From assembly GCA_017552475.1 (NCBI GenBank), contig JAFZPY010000020.1, forward strand, positions 1 to 41,735: 41,735 bases of DNA. The letters run 5' to 3'. The translations under genes and the position numbers were made by a program. The DNA comes from Bacteroidales bacterium (lineage in GTDB: Bacteria; Bacteroidota; Bacteroidia; Bacteroidales; UBA932). The notes beneath the pieces were generated by a model. It did not search any database. It worked only from the letters and a program-made list of their open reading frames with translations, and had not been told where the DNA came from. The stretch's first letter is position 1. Every line of letters starts with the position of its first letter. Shown piece after piece: positions 9,621 to 18,291 of this stretch.

Positions 9621-9658
9621 TGTGTCAAATCATGGCTTTTTAGTGTCATTTTGTGTCG
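9621..9658. promoter_or_regulatory. Phased repeats upstream of susC (candidate HTCS operator)
   Basis: GTGTCA at 9622-9627, GTGTCA at 9643-9648 and GTGTCG at 9653-9658 are direct repeats offset by 21 and 10 bp, i.e. two and one helical turns. This is the geometry expected for AraC-type DNA-binding domains. The segment 9642-9657 matches 13 of 16 bases with 11121-11136 upstream of the GH125 gene. A separate perfect 13-bp inverted repeat (GATAAG T CTTATC) lies at 9608-9620. Binding by the adjacent regulator is inferred. Confidence 0.5.
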
Positions 9659-9665
9659 CGGGAAC

Positions 9666-11063
9666 TTAAATGCTGTTTAGCAGCTCCAGTTTGCCTTCAC
9701 TGATAATCTTGAGGATAAGTTCACCGAAAAGGCCGTTCTGCCAGGCGAACCATGAACGCGTATAGTTATCCGGATTATCGACATGGAAGGATTCATGCAT
9801 GAAACCTGTTCCGGCATCCGTATTCATGAGCGTCTCTATGCACCATTTGATTTCTTCATCATCCTGGCTGGTGAAGGCTTTCATCATGATGGACATAGGC
9901 CATGCCATGAAGTAACCGACGTGCGGACCGCCGATACCCTCGGCGACCTTGCCCTTGAAGAAGTATGGATTGCTGCCGCTCCATACAAAGCGGCGGGTGT
10001 TTTGATAAACAGGGTCGTTGATGTCAACATCGCCGAGATAAGGCATTGCCAGAAGGCTGGGTACGTTTGCATCATCCATCAGCATGTGATTGCCGAAGCC
10101 ATCCACCTCGTAGGCGTATATTGTACCGAATTCAGGGTGATTGTATGTCGCGTACTTCTTGAGAGCGACCTCTACTTCATCTGCCAACTCGTCGCACTGG
10201 GCGGCGAGGTCATCACGATTGTTCACTTCGCCAAGGATTTCCGCGGCCTTTCTGAGCGAAGTGACGGCGAAAAAGTTGGACGGAACAAGGAACTGGAATG
10301 TGGTGGCGTCGTCAGACGGGCGGAAAGAAGACGCTATAAGGCCTACGGGATTGACCGGTGTGCCTTTCCCTTTGTTGCTCAGCGTGTCGAAAGACCTGCT
10401 GGTGTTGCGCATGAAGGTATATGGCCCTACACCTTCCTTTCTCTGCTGCTCGCGGAAAGTTTTGAGAACATTCTCGATGGTGCTTATCCAGAGATCGGAG
10501 AAAATAGAGGCGTCCCCTGAAATCTTCCAGTATGCGTAAGCGAGACGGATAGGGTAGCAATGTGAATCAATCTCCCATTTCCGCTCGTGCACTCCCGGTT
10601 TCATGTCGGTTATGTCGCTGGTCCACTCACCTCTCTTGTCCTCCTCCTTGTAGAATGCATTTGCATAAGGGTCTATACAAATGCACTTGAACTGACGCAG
10701 AATCACGCCTGCGAGGAGTTTCTTAAGCTCGGGATCATCATTGATCAGCGGAAGATATGGCCACACCTGGGCTCCTGAATCACGAAGCCACATCGCATGG
10801 ATATCACCTGTATATACAAAAGTATCATCGTCTCCTACCGGATGGATGGTCGTATCAAGCGTATTTGGAAAACAGTTTGCGAACATCCATGCCAGCCTGT
10901 CGTTTTTAAGCAGTTTCACAACCTCCTGTATCTTAGCCTCGACTGCTGCGGAAACAAAGAGCCTTTCATTTTCCGGCGGACGCTGCGATTTGTACTTTTT
11001 TGCATTGCAGACCGTGGCAGATGCAATGCATAAAATGAGAATAATAGAAATCAGTCTTTTCAT
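9666..11063 (-). CDS. GH125 exo-alpha-1,6-mannosidase, secreted
   Basis: Family GH125 enzymes are metal-independent inverting exo-alpha-1,6-mannosidases acting on N-glycan cores and mannans. The protein is 465 aa with a signal peptide (about 1-21), then the characteristic GDIHAMWLRDSGAQVWPY, the helical (alpha/alpha)6 motif WEIDSHCYPIRLAYAYWK, MLMDDANVPSLLAMPYLG, GIGGPHVG and the C-terminal TGFMHESFHV...FAWQNGLFGELIL. By family knowledge, the Asp in EIDSHC and the Glu in MHESF are the likely catalytic pair. It is transcribed toward susC with 112 bp between them and has its own upstream operator-like motif. It would trim alpha-1,6-mannose after import. The assignment is strong. Confidence 0.94.
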   Translation of the reverse strand: MKRLISIILILCIASATVCNAKKYKSQRPPENERLFVSAAVEAKIQEVVKLLKNDRLAWMFANCFPNTLDTTIHPVGDDDTFVYTGDIHAMWLRDSGAQVWPYLPLINDDPELKKLLAGVILRQFKCICIDPYANAFYKEEDKRGEWTSDITDMKPGVHERKWEIDSHCYPIRLAYAYWKISGDASIFSDLWISTIENVLKTFREQQRKEGVGPYTFMRNTSRSFDTLSNKGKGTPVNPVGLIASSFRPSDDATTFQFLVPSNFFAVTSLRKAAEILGEVNNRDDLAAQCDELADEVEVALKKYATYNHPEFGTIYAYEVDGFGNHMLMDDANVPSLLAMPYLGDVDINDPVYQNTRRFVWSGSNPYFFKGKVAEGIGGPHVGYFMAWPMSIMMKAFTSQDDEEIKWCIETLMNTDAGTGFMHESFHVDNPDNYTRSWFAWQNGLFGELILKIISEGKLELLNSI

Positions 11064-11120
11064 GATATTTGTATGCAGTTAATTCGTTATTGCAATATTA
11101 GCCATTCCGCGCCACGGACT

Positions 11121-11137
11121 TGTATCATTTTGTGACA
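11121..11137. promoter_or_regulatory. Operator-like motif upstream of GH125 gene
   Basis: The sequence TGTATCATTTTGTGAC (11121-11136) shares 13 of 16 bases, including the uninterrupted core TCATTTTGTG, with 9642-9657 upstream of susC. Its half-sites GTATCA and GTGACA are 10 bp apart, the same spacing as there. It lies 58-73 bp upstream of the GH125 start. A 7/8 -7 match (TAATATTG on the minus strand, 11093-11100) begins 20 nt from it, where a -33 box is expected but missing. That fits an activator covering the -33 region. Confidence 0.5.
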
Positions 11138-11177
11138 AAAAAGCGTTATTGAGAGCTGCTCCATGAAAAACAATCAC

Positions 11178-11185
11178 TATCTTTG
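11178..11185 (+). promoter_or_regulatory. Putative -7 box of the HTCS-like regulator gene
   Basis: TATCTTTG fully matches TAnnTTTG and ends 17 nt before the ATG at 11203. No convincing TTTG is found 19-21 nt upstream. The GH125 operator-like motif lies about 40 bp further upstream, so autoregulation is possible. Confidence 0.45.
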
Positions 11186-11202
11186 CGCCGATAGCATTAA
11201 AA

Positions 11203-14200
11203 ATGATTACCAGTCAGAAAATGAAAGCATCTAAATTCGCGGCGGCGTTAGGTCTCTTTTTATTATCATTCATTACTTCAGGTACGCAGATCAAGACGAT
11301 TTCATCGCAGGAAGGCATATCCAACAATGCCATTTGCTCCATATATCAGAATGACCTCGGGCACTTGTATATCGGAACGATGGACGGCCTTAACATATGG
11401 GATGGCAATACCCTTAAAACCTTTGTCGCGAAAGACGGTAAAAATTATTTCTCAGGAAACCAGATCAGGCACATCATCCCAGGGAAGGATGAGCACCTGT
11501 ATCTTCAGACAAACTACGGAACCGCTCGTCTGGACATGATAACCCGTGAGGTGGATTTCTACGGCGAGGTCGCATTCAATATTGCCATGACCGTGACCGG
11601 GGAGGGTAATATATTCTCAATAAGCAGCGCTAAAAAACTCCAGTATCTGGATACTTCATCCTCCGAACTCACGACATTCCCTGACATGACATTCGGTGAC
11701 GGAGAGACAATCAGGCGCATGGCCATTCTTGGAGATGGAAGGCTGTGCATATTCTCAGACAGGGACACATACCTTATAACATTCGACAACGAGCGAGCCT
11801 CGTCTATAAGAAAAGTCGAGAATACAGGCCAGAGCTGCCTTTTCGCAACCACCAGATACGAAGACCGTCATCTGGTAGTATCAGGGGACGGAAGATTGTT
11901 CAGGGTTGACGGCAATGACGGTAAGGCGGAAATAATCTCTGAAATAGAGTCAGACTTGCTCAAGACAGACAAAATCACCGGAATTATCGCGGACGAGACG
12001 GGATGTATGATAAGTTTCATGCAGAACGGTGTAATGCGCCACACATACGGGGAGAAAAAACTGGAAAAGACGGACATCAACTGCGGCGTATTTTCAATGC
12101 TCCCCGACAGGAACCAGCCCGTGGTGTGGGTCGGGACGGATTGTAACGGATTGATACGGTGGAGTGACAAGGCTACTGATATTTCATGTATCACCTTTGA
12201 CGACCTGCCTTATTCCATAGAGATGCCTATAAGAAGCATTTATCTGGATAAGAAAAACGCCCTGTGGATCGGTACAAAGGGTGACGGGCTTTACAGAATA
12301 CATAATTTTTCTTCCAAGGGCGCGTTTGACCGTAACAATACGTACAGATTCACTACAGAAAACAGCGCAATAAAAAATAACGCCGTGTTCTCGCTCATTG
12401 AAAGCAAGGGGGGCTTCTTATGGATCGGCACCGAAGGCCGCGGACTGAATTATTATTCATACAAGACAGGGCGTATAGAATCCGTAAGGGGAAGCGAGAG
12501 TATATCGAATGTGCACGCGCTTTTAGAGACAGACGGACCGGTATTATGGGTGGCCACTCATGAACAGGGGTGCTACAGATGCGGAGTCAAGGTGGTTAAT
12601 GGCGCTCCAATAATCACGGAAGCAGAGGAGTTGGAATTCGTAAGGCCTTTCAGCCACCGTTCATCGGTCTTTTCAATGGCAATGGAGAACGACTCCACAA
12701 TCTGGTTCGCCAGCAGGGGGAACGGGGTGTTGTCATATAATATGAACACGGGTCAGTCGCGCGTGGTGCAGTTCCCGACAGATAATGGCCTGGCTATCAA
12801 TGAAACGTTCTTCGTGACCAAGACTAAAGACATGCTGTTTGCGACAGGGAACGGAGTGGTGGCATATTCGACTTTGACGGACTCCACAAGGATTCCCGAT
12901 TTCGTCCCCAAAAAAGCCATACACTCTATTCTGCCCGACGGGAATGGCAACATCTGGATAACGACCAACTCCGGTATAATATCCCTCGATGAAAACTTCC
13001 GGTACCGCTCTTCCTTCAACCGGTTTTCCGGCATCAAAGTGCTGGAATATTCTGACGGCGCCTGTTACCGTGACCCGGGGAGCGGGACATTGTTTTTCGG
13101 CGGTATCAACGGGTTTACGGTCATAGATGAGAAATCATCTTTTGATGATTACAAGACAAGCTACACTCCGGACATCAACATCACAAACTTCATCCAGAAC
13201 AACGAATACTCGCACATAAGTCTGAAGATGAAGAAAGGTAAACTCAGGATACCTTATTCAAAATCCGTCTTTGCCATCGAATTCTCGCTGGTGGACAATC
13301 TTAATTACCCTGATTACCAGTTCCGCTACAATATTGAGGGGTATAATGAAGACTGGATTACAAACAACAGCAATATCATTTACTTCCCTTCCCTTAATCC
13401 CGGGAACTACACTCTAAAGATAAAGTACCTGAATCAGGCGACACTCTATGAAAGCGGGGAATACTGTCTTGACATATATATAATTCCGCCTGTATATAGA
13501 CGCTGGTGGGCAATTGCGATCTACTTCCTGTTGTTTGTGGCCGTGGTTTTCCAGTCGGTCAGGTATGTCAAGGGAAAATATGCCTCAATGAAGGAGAGGT
13601 TGAAAGAACGATACGAAAAGGAAATCATGAAAGTGAAGTCGGAAACGACCAGCACGATCACTGAAGAACTCTCCGTACAGATAACATTCATGCTCGGACT
13701 CTGCCAGCAGATACGGCAGCAGGCTGAGAGCAATCCGAACGTGGCCAGCAAGGTAAACCTCCTGGAATACAACATTGCCAGAATCAATAAGATTCTGCAC
13801 ATCCTGAATGAATATAAGGGCATTTCCGAGACCTCGCCGGGTGAAGTCGCGCTAATCCCCGTAAGTCAGATAGCCAACGAAATGCTGGATATAATGAAGT
13901 CCAGCGCGAAAATCCGGAGCGTCACCATGCTCCATGAGATAGAGAATGATATAATAATCCCTATCAATAGGGAGGCTTTCCTGACGATGTTCAACACATT
14001 GCTGTACAGATTCATATCCATTGCCTCCGGGAAGAAGGAAATCAACCTCAGCCTGCGAAGAAGCGAAAAAGGAGGTATTACCATGAACATGGCCGTGACC
14101 ATGGATGAGACCCTGTATGAAGAGACTGTCGCCATGTTTGACGGAGCTGAATCATTGTTCAGCAAGCTGGTCAATGAGATGAAAGGAGTCATCGCTTATA

Positions 14201-15147
14201 GTTATGATAAAGTGGCCGGTAGCCTGAAAATGGATGTTGAAATCCCTCAGCAGGACGTGATAGTTGAAAACATCAATACGCTGAATACGCTCGTGGAGAA
14301 TCCGGTCCCCGTGAAAATGAGGACCGACCATCATCTGGAAAATATCTGCCTGATAAGCTCGAACAAGGAAATTTCCTCGTTCATGAACTACTTCATGTCA
14401 GAGAAGTATAACGTTCATGAATACAGCGGCACCGAAGCGGCGCTCGCAGACATGCTGAACCAGATGCCTGTCGCCGTCATGTATGACGTCACCTCGATGA
14501 TAAACAATTTTGCCGGGTTCATGGAAAAAATGAAGGAAAACAAAAGGACAGGACAAATACCCGTGATAGCCCTTACATCATCGCTCCAGATCACGGAGAG
14601 GGAGGAATGCATCAGGAGGGGAGCCGACCTCTGCATAACATTCCCCTTCAACATGGACTATCTGCATGCCGCACTTGAGAATATGCTGAATAAGCGCGAA
14701 AGCATGGCAGAATATTGCAAGTCTCCAATAAGTACCTATGTGGTCAATGACGGCAAAATCCCGCACCGTGATGACAAGGAGTTCATGAACAGCATCTTCA
14801 GGATAATTGATGAGAACTTGTCGAGCCCTGAACTGAGTGCGACGATGATCGCTGCAAAGCTGGGCCTGGGTGTGCGCGTCATGTACAGGAGACTTGCAGG
14901 GATCACTGACAAGTCACTCCATCAAATGATCAAGGAGTCCCGCATGGAGATGGCTACAAAACTACTCTATTCATCCAAGCTCACCATCGATGAGATCATG
15001 TACCACGTCGGATACGACAATCGCAGTACGTTCTACAGAAATTTCAGGGAAGCCAAAGGGATGACTCCCAAGGACTATCGGGACGGGGTCAAGGATAACG
15101 TGCTTAAGTCATTGACCCTTGAGAACTCGCAGCCGCAGAAAGTCTGA
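11203..15147 (+). CDS. HTCS-like PUL regulator with degenerate kinase and receiver domains
   Basis: Hybrid two-component systems sense a PUL oligosaccharide in the periplasm and activate the locus. This 1314-aa protein has a signal peptide (about 7-28), two-component-regulator beta-propeller repeats (about 35-690; recurring LWIGT/LYIGT motifs), a Y_Y_Y domain (about 695-760), one membrane segment (about 768-786) and a C-terminal AraC-type HTH (about 1195-1295). The parts between are eroded. At the H-box, the position of the phospho-acceptor His reads Glu821 (TITEELSV). No N-box or DxGxG ATP-binding motif is visible. The receiver keeps Asp1095 but has Ser1052-Ser1053 in place of the acidic pair and Phe1147 in place of the conserved Lys. 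Start at 11203 or 11221; both leave the signal peptide intact. It faces away from the PUL and overlaps queH at its end. Confidence 0.93.
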   Translation: MITSQKMKASKFAAALGLFLLSFITSGTQIKTISSQEGISNNAICSIYQNDLGHLYIGTMDGLNIWDGNTLKTFVAKDGKNYFSGNQIRHIIPGKDEHLYLQTNYGTARLDMITREVDFYGEVAFNIAMTVTGEGNIFSISSAKKLQYLDTSSSELTTFPDMTFGDGETIRRMAILGDGRLCIFSDRDTYLITFDNERASSIRKVENTGQSCLFATTRYEDRHLVVSGDGRLFRVDGNDGKAEIISEIESDLLKTDKITGIIADETGCMISFMQNGVMRHTYGEKKLEKTDINCGVFSMLPDRNQPVVWVGTDCNGLIRWSDKATDISCITFDDLPYSIEMPIRSIYLDKKNALWIGTKGDGLYRIHNFSSKGAFDRNNTYRFTTENSAIKNNAVFSLIESKGGFLWIGTEGRGLNYYSYKTGRIESVRGSESISNVHALLETDGPVLWVATHEQGCYRCGVKVVNGAPIITEAEELEFVRPFSHRSSVFSMAMENDSTIWFASRGNGVLSYNMNTGQSRVVQFPTDNGLAINETFFVTKTKDMLFATGNGVVAYSTLTDSTRIPDFVPKKAIHSILPDGNGNIWITTNSGIISLDENFRYRSSFNRFSGIKVLEYSDGACYRDPGSGTLFFGGINGFTVIDEKSSFDDYKTSYTPDINITNFIQNNEYSHISLKMKKGKLRIPYSKSVFAIEFSLVDNLNYPDYQFRYNIEGYNEDWITNNSNIIYFPSLNPGNYTLKIKYLNQATLYESGEYCLDIYIIPPVYRRWWAIAIYFLLFVAVVFQSVRYVKGKYASMKERLKERYEKEIMKVKSETTSTITEELSVQITFMLGLCQQIRQQAESNPNVASKVNLLEYNIARINKILHILNEYKGISETSPGEVALIPVSQIANEMLDIMKSSAKIRSVTMLHEIENDIIIPINREAFLTMFNTLLYRFISIASGKKEINLSLRRSEKGGITMNMAVTMDETLYEETVAMFDGAESLFSKLVNEMKGVIAYSYDKVAGSLKMDVEIPQQDVIVENINTLNTLVENPVPVKMRTDHHLENICLISSNKEISSFMNYFMSEKYNVHEYSGTEAALADMLNQMPVAVMYDVTSMINNFAGFMEKMKENKRTGQIPVIALTSSLQITEREECIRRGADLCITFPFNMDYLHAALENMLNKRESMAEYCKSPISTYVVNDGKIPHRDDKEFMNSIFRIIDENLSSPELSATMIAAKLGLGVRVMYRRLAGITDKSLHQMIKESRMEMATKLLYSSKLTIDEIMYHVGYDNRSTFYRNFREAKGMTPKDYRDGVKDNVLKSLTLENSQPQKV

Positions 15148-15683
15148 TTGTAGAAGTTCTGTTCGCGGATGATTTCGCCACGGCGCTGCTGGAGGCCGCC
15201 CTTGCGCCAATTCTGCCCCCACCAGATAACGTTCGGGAATAGGGAGCAGGCGTAGGAGCCCGCTTCGTCGACCTGGGCAAGGTCTTTCCATCGGGAGGAG
15301 GCGAGGGCGGTGGTGAGGACGTGATAGCCGTGGGTGGATGCATAGCGGGCAGCGCGGACCAGACGGTAGCGGAAGCACTGGAGGCAGCGGGCTCCGCGTT
15401 CGGGTTCGCGTTCAAGGCCTCGGGTGGCGCAGCGCCAGCCGGCGTGGTCATAGTCGTCGTCAATAACCTCAAGTCCAAAGACTTCGGCATAGCGATAGAC
15501 CTCCGCACGGCGCTTGTCGTATTCTTCAAAAGGGGTGATGTTTGAATTGGAGAAGAATACTGCGGGACGTATCCCGTTTTTGACGAGTGTCTCGATGATG
15601 GCGCCACTGCATGGAGCGCAGCACGTATGCAGCAGCACACGTGTCTTGCCTCCCGGTACGGTTATGACGGGATTACCGGGCAT
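15075..15683 (-). CDS. queH: Epoxyqueuosine reductase QueH
   Basis: QueH (formerly DUF208) reduces epoxyqueuosine to queuosine in tRNA anticodons and is the non-orthologous replacement of the cobalamin-dependent QueG. The protein is 202 aa. The N-terminal LLHTCCAPCSG, the central RGLEREPERGARCLQCF Cys pair and the C-terminal FCGCEFS supply the cysteines expected for the Fe-S cluster and active site. ALASSRWKDL and the FFSNSNITP-EEY region are also typical. It is the last gene of the rlmH-to-queH operon, starting 6 nt after der. About the last 12 residues extend beyond the usual CEFS end and overlap the regulator gene on the other strand by 73 bp. Confidence 0.93.
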   Translation of the reverse strand: MPGNPVITVPGGKTRVLLHTCCAPCSGAIIETLVKNGIRPAVFFSNSNITPFEEYDKRRAEVYRYAEVFGLEVIDDDYDHAGWRCATRGLEREPERGARCLQCFRYRLVRAARYASTHGYHVLTTALASSRWKDLAQVDEAGSYACSLFPNVIWWGQNWRKGGLQQRRGEIIREQNFYNQTFCGCEFSRVNDLSTLSLTPSR

Positions 15684-15689
15684 GGGATT

Positions 15690-17000
15690 TTATTTGCCGC
15701 GCATGAATATCTGGATGGGGCAGCCGGAGAAATCGAAATGGGCGCGCAACCTGTTTTCCAGATAGCGTTTGTAGGGGTCTTTGACCCATTGGGGCAGGTT
15801 GCAGAAGAACGCAAAGGAGGGGGTGCGTGTAGGTAACTGTGTGATGTATTTGATCTTGACGTATTTGCCTTTCCATGCCGGCGGTGGATAGTTTTCAATC
15901 TCGGGGAGCATGGCGTCGTTGAGCTGCGAGGTGGAGATTTTGCGGGTCATGTTGGTGTAGACCTGTGCGGCTGCGTTGAGGACGTCAATGATGCGCTGCT
16001 TGTTAAGCACGGAGGTGAAAATGATGGGAATGTCGTCGGAGGGCGCGATGCGTTCCTTCAGGGCGGCGATGTAGTCGCGCATGGTGTTGGAGTCCTTTTC
16101 GAAGAGGTCCCATTTGTTGACGACGATGACGCAGCCCTTTTTGTTTTTCTGGATGAGACTGAATATGTTCATGTCCTGTGCCTCCATGCCCGCGGTGGCG
16201 TCAATCATGAGGATGCAGACGTCGGCATGCTCGATGGCGCGGATGGATCGGAGGACGGAGTAGAATTCGAGGTCTTCATGGACTTTGGCCTTTTTGCGGA
16301 TACCGGCTGTGTCGACGAGCATGAATTCGTGCCCGAATTTATTGTAGTAGGTGGAGATGGAGTCGCGGGTGGTGCCGGCTACGGGGGTGACGATATTGCG
16401 GTCCTCACCGAGGAGGGCGTTGGTCATGGATGATTTGCCGACGTTGGGGCGGCCGACGATGGCGATGTGGGGGAGTTCGGCATGCTCGTCGGAGTCAGCG
16501 CCTTCTTCTTTGGGAAGGACGCGGAGGATTTCGTCGAGGAGGTCGCCGGTGCCGCTGCCGTTGGCTGCGGAGATGCTCCAGCATTCACCGAGGCCGAGAG
16601 AATAGAACTGGTATACGTCGAAGACCTTCTCGCCGCTGTCAACTTTGTTGACGCAGAGAACGACGGGTTTGCGACTGCGTCTCAGAAGATCGGCAATCTC
16701 GGCGTCGTAGTCAGTGACGCCTGTGCCTGCTTCCACCATGAACAGGACCACGTCGGCCTCTTCAATGGCGATGACTACCTGTTTGCGGATGGCTTCTTCG
16801 AAAACGTCATCTGAATTGGATGTCCAGCCACCGGTGTCTACTACGGAGAATTCTTTACCGCACCACTCGCATTTGCCGTAGTGACGGTCCCGGGTAACGC
16901 CTGCAGTCTCATCGACTATGGCTTGTCTCATACCCACGAGGCGGTTGAAAAGGGTGGATTTGCCGACATTCGGCCTGCCTACGATAGCTACTAATGCCAT
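15690..17000 (-). CDS. der: Ribosome-assembly GTPase Der (EngA)
   Basis: Der is an essential GTPase with two tandem G domains that helps mature the 50S subunit. The protein is 436 aa. G domain 1 has [20 protein letters not shown] and CVNKVD. G domain 2 has [35 protein letters not shown] and VVNKWD. The C-terminal KH-like domain ends in [27 protein letters not shown], the standard Der tail. It is flanked by the small Cys-rich protein gene (17 nt upstream) and queH (6 nt downstream) in one minus-strand operon. Confidence 0.98.
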   Translation of the reverse strand: MALVAIVGRPNVGKSTLFNRLVGMRQAIVDETAGVTRDRHYGKCEWCGKEFSVVDTGGWTSNSDDVFEEAIRKQVVIAIEEADVVLFMVEAGTGVTDYDAEIADLLRRSRKPVVLCVNKVDSGEKVFDVYQFYSLGLGECWSISAANGSGTGDLLDEILRVLPKEEGADSDEHAELPHIAIVGRPNVGKSSMTNALLGEDRNIVTPVAGTTRDSISTYYNKFGHEFMLVDTAGIRKKAKVHEDLEFYSVLRSIRAIEHADVCILMIDATAGMEAQDMNIFSLIQKNKKGCVIVVNKWDLFEKDSNTMRDYIAALKERIAPSDDIPIIFTSVLNKQRIIDVLNAAAQVYTNMTRKISTSQLNDAMLPEIENYPPPAWKGKYVKIKYITQLPTRTPSFAFFCNLPQWVKDPYKRYLENRLRAHFDFSGCPIQIFMRGK

Positions 17001-17017
17001 GATAATCTGTTTTTAGT

Positions 17018-17278
17018 TTACCGTCTCTCCAGTTCGTAGAAGGCACAAGAGGAACAAGCGTCGCTGCGCTCCCCGTTGCAGGAGGAGTTGCGGACGCCTC
17101 CGGAGAGGCGTTCCATCTCCTCTTCCTTGGCGCACTTGATGCCGAGCTTTCTCATCTCCTTGTTGGAACTGATCTCTGTCTCGGGGAACTTGCCGTTCTT
17201 CCGGAAAAAGATGTTGAAACCTAATCCCAGAATACAGAGACCTACGAAAAGCGCGGCAGCAAGAAACGTCTGAAGCAT
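17018..17278 (-). CDS. Small single-pass membrane protein with C-terminal cysteine cluster
   Basis: 86 aa; I recognise it only as a Bacteroidota-type small membrane protein of unknown function. Residues about 3-24 form one hydrophobic helix (FLAAALFVGLCILGLGFNIF). Then follow a basic stretch, the segment NGKFPETEISSNKEMRKLGIKC and a cysteine-rich end (C in NSSCNG, then CSSC). Four cysteines in the soluble part could bind metal or an Fe-S cluster or form disulfides. The arrangement of one helix plus a short Cys-rich tail resembles assembly factors such as NqrM, but I would not assign that. It lies between prs (6 nt upstream) and der (17 nt downstream), so it is co-transcribed with housekeeping genes. 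Confidence 0.72.
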   Translation of the reverse strand: MLQTFLAAALFVGLCILGLGFNIFFRKNGKFPETEISSNKEMRKLGIKCAKEEEMERLSGGVRNSSCNGERSDACSSCAFYELERR

Positions 17279-17284
17279 GGTAAA

Positions 17285-18283
17285 TTACATTATAAATTCG
17301 GTGCTGATAGGCTCGTGGGCGTAGACCTTCAGAATCATCTTTGCAAAGGTGTTGGCCATGGAGACTACCCTGAACTTGCCCTGGTACTTCACTTTTTCAG
17401 GATCGGTAGAGAGCGGAATGGTATCGGTCACGTACACTTCGGTGAGGGCTGACTTGTCGATGCGCTCGTAAGCGGGACCGGAAAGGACAGCGTGGGTGGC
17501 GAATGCACGGACACTCCTGGCACCTCTGGCAACGAGCTCGTTGGCTGCTGCCGTGAGAGTGCCGGCTGTGTCGATGATGTCATCGACGATGATGATGTCG
17601 CGGCCTTCAACTTCTCCGATCGGAACGATCTTCTCCACGACATTGGCGCGGGCGCGTGTCTTGTGGCAGATTACGACGGGGCAGTGAAGGGTCTTTGCGT
17701 ATGCGTTTGCGCGTTTGGCTCCTCCCATGTCAGGGGCTGCGATGGAGAGGGTGTCGCCAAGCTTGCGCTGGAGTTTCTTGAGGGTGTCGATGAAGTCGAG
17801 GGAGGCGTACAGATGGTTGACGGGGATGTTGAAGAAGCCCTGGATCTGATCGGCGTGAAGGTCGCAGGACATTACGCTGTCAGCACCGGCCGCTTCGAGG
17901 AGATTTGCTACGAGTTTGGCTCCGATTGCTACTCTCGGTTTGTCCTTGCGGTCCTGGCGGGCCCATCCGAAGTAGGGGATGACGGCGGCGATCTCGTTGG
18001 CTGATGCTCTCTTGGCTGCGTCGAGAGTCAGGAGCAGCTCCATGAGGTTGTCTGCCGGGGGGAATGTGGACTGGAGGATAAAGCATGTCGCGCCGCGGAC
18101 GCTTTCATTGAAGGAGGGCTGGAACTCTCCGTCGCTGAACTGGGTGACTTCGAGGGCGCCGAGGGCGATTTCGGGATCTGATGGATCTTTAAGCTTGTTC
18201 ATCTCATCCACTACCTTGCGTGCAAAGTCCATGGAAGCTCTGCATGCAAACAAAACCATTCTGTGTTCGAACTGCATTTTCAA
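17285..18283 (-). CDS. prs: Ribose-phosphate pyrophosphokinase
   Basis: Prs makes PRPP from ribose 5-phosphate and ATP for nucleotide, His and Trp synthesis. The protein is 332 aa. The flexible-loop/ATP region includes FSDGEFQPSFNESVRG and PYFGWARQDRKDKPR. The metal-binding signature is DLHADQIQGFFNIPVNHL, and the PRPP/ribose-phosphate loop is VDDIIDTAGTL. Start at 18283 or two codons later (18277); the first is kept because no evidence favours the other. It begins 8 nt after engB and ends 6 nt before the small membrane protein gene. Confidence 0.97.
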   Translation of the reverse strand: MKMQFEHRMVLFACRASMDFARKVVDEMNKLKDPSDPEIALGALEVTQFSDGEFQPSFNESVRGATCFILQSTFPPADNLMELLLTLDAAKRASANEIAAVIPYFGWARQDRKDKPRVAIGAKLVANLLEAAGADSVMSCDLHADQIQGFFNIPVNHLYASLDFIDTLKKLQRKLGDTLSIAAPDMGGAKRANAYAKTLHCPVVICHKTRARANVVEKIVPIGEVEGRDIIIVDDIIDTAGTLTAAANELVARGARSVRAFATHAVLSGPAYERIDKSALTEVYVTDTIPLSTDPEKVKYQGKFRVVSMANTFAKMILKVYAHEPISTEFIM

Positions 18284-18291
18284 TAAGTGTT

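Noticed and set aside
17492..18004. Long antisense frame opposite prs (also 19593-20243, 28011-28685, 29436-30113, 9783-10520, 5190-5744)
   Set aside because: These lie opposite highly conserved genes, have shadow composition and no recognisable motifs. They reflect codon bias of the real gene.
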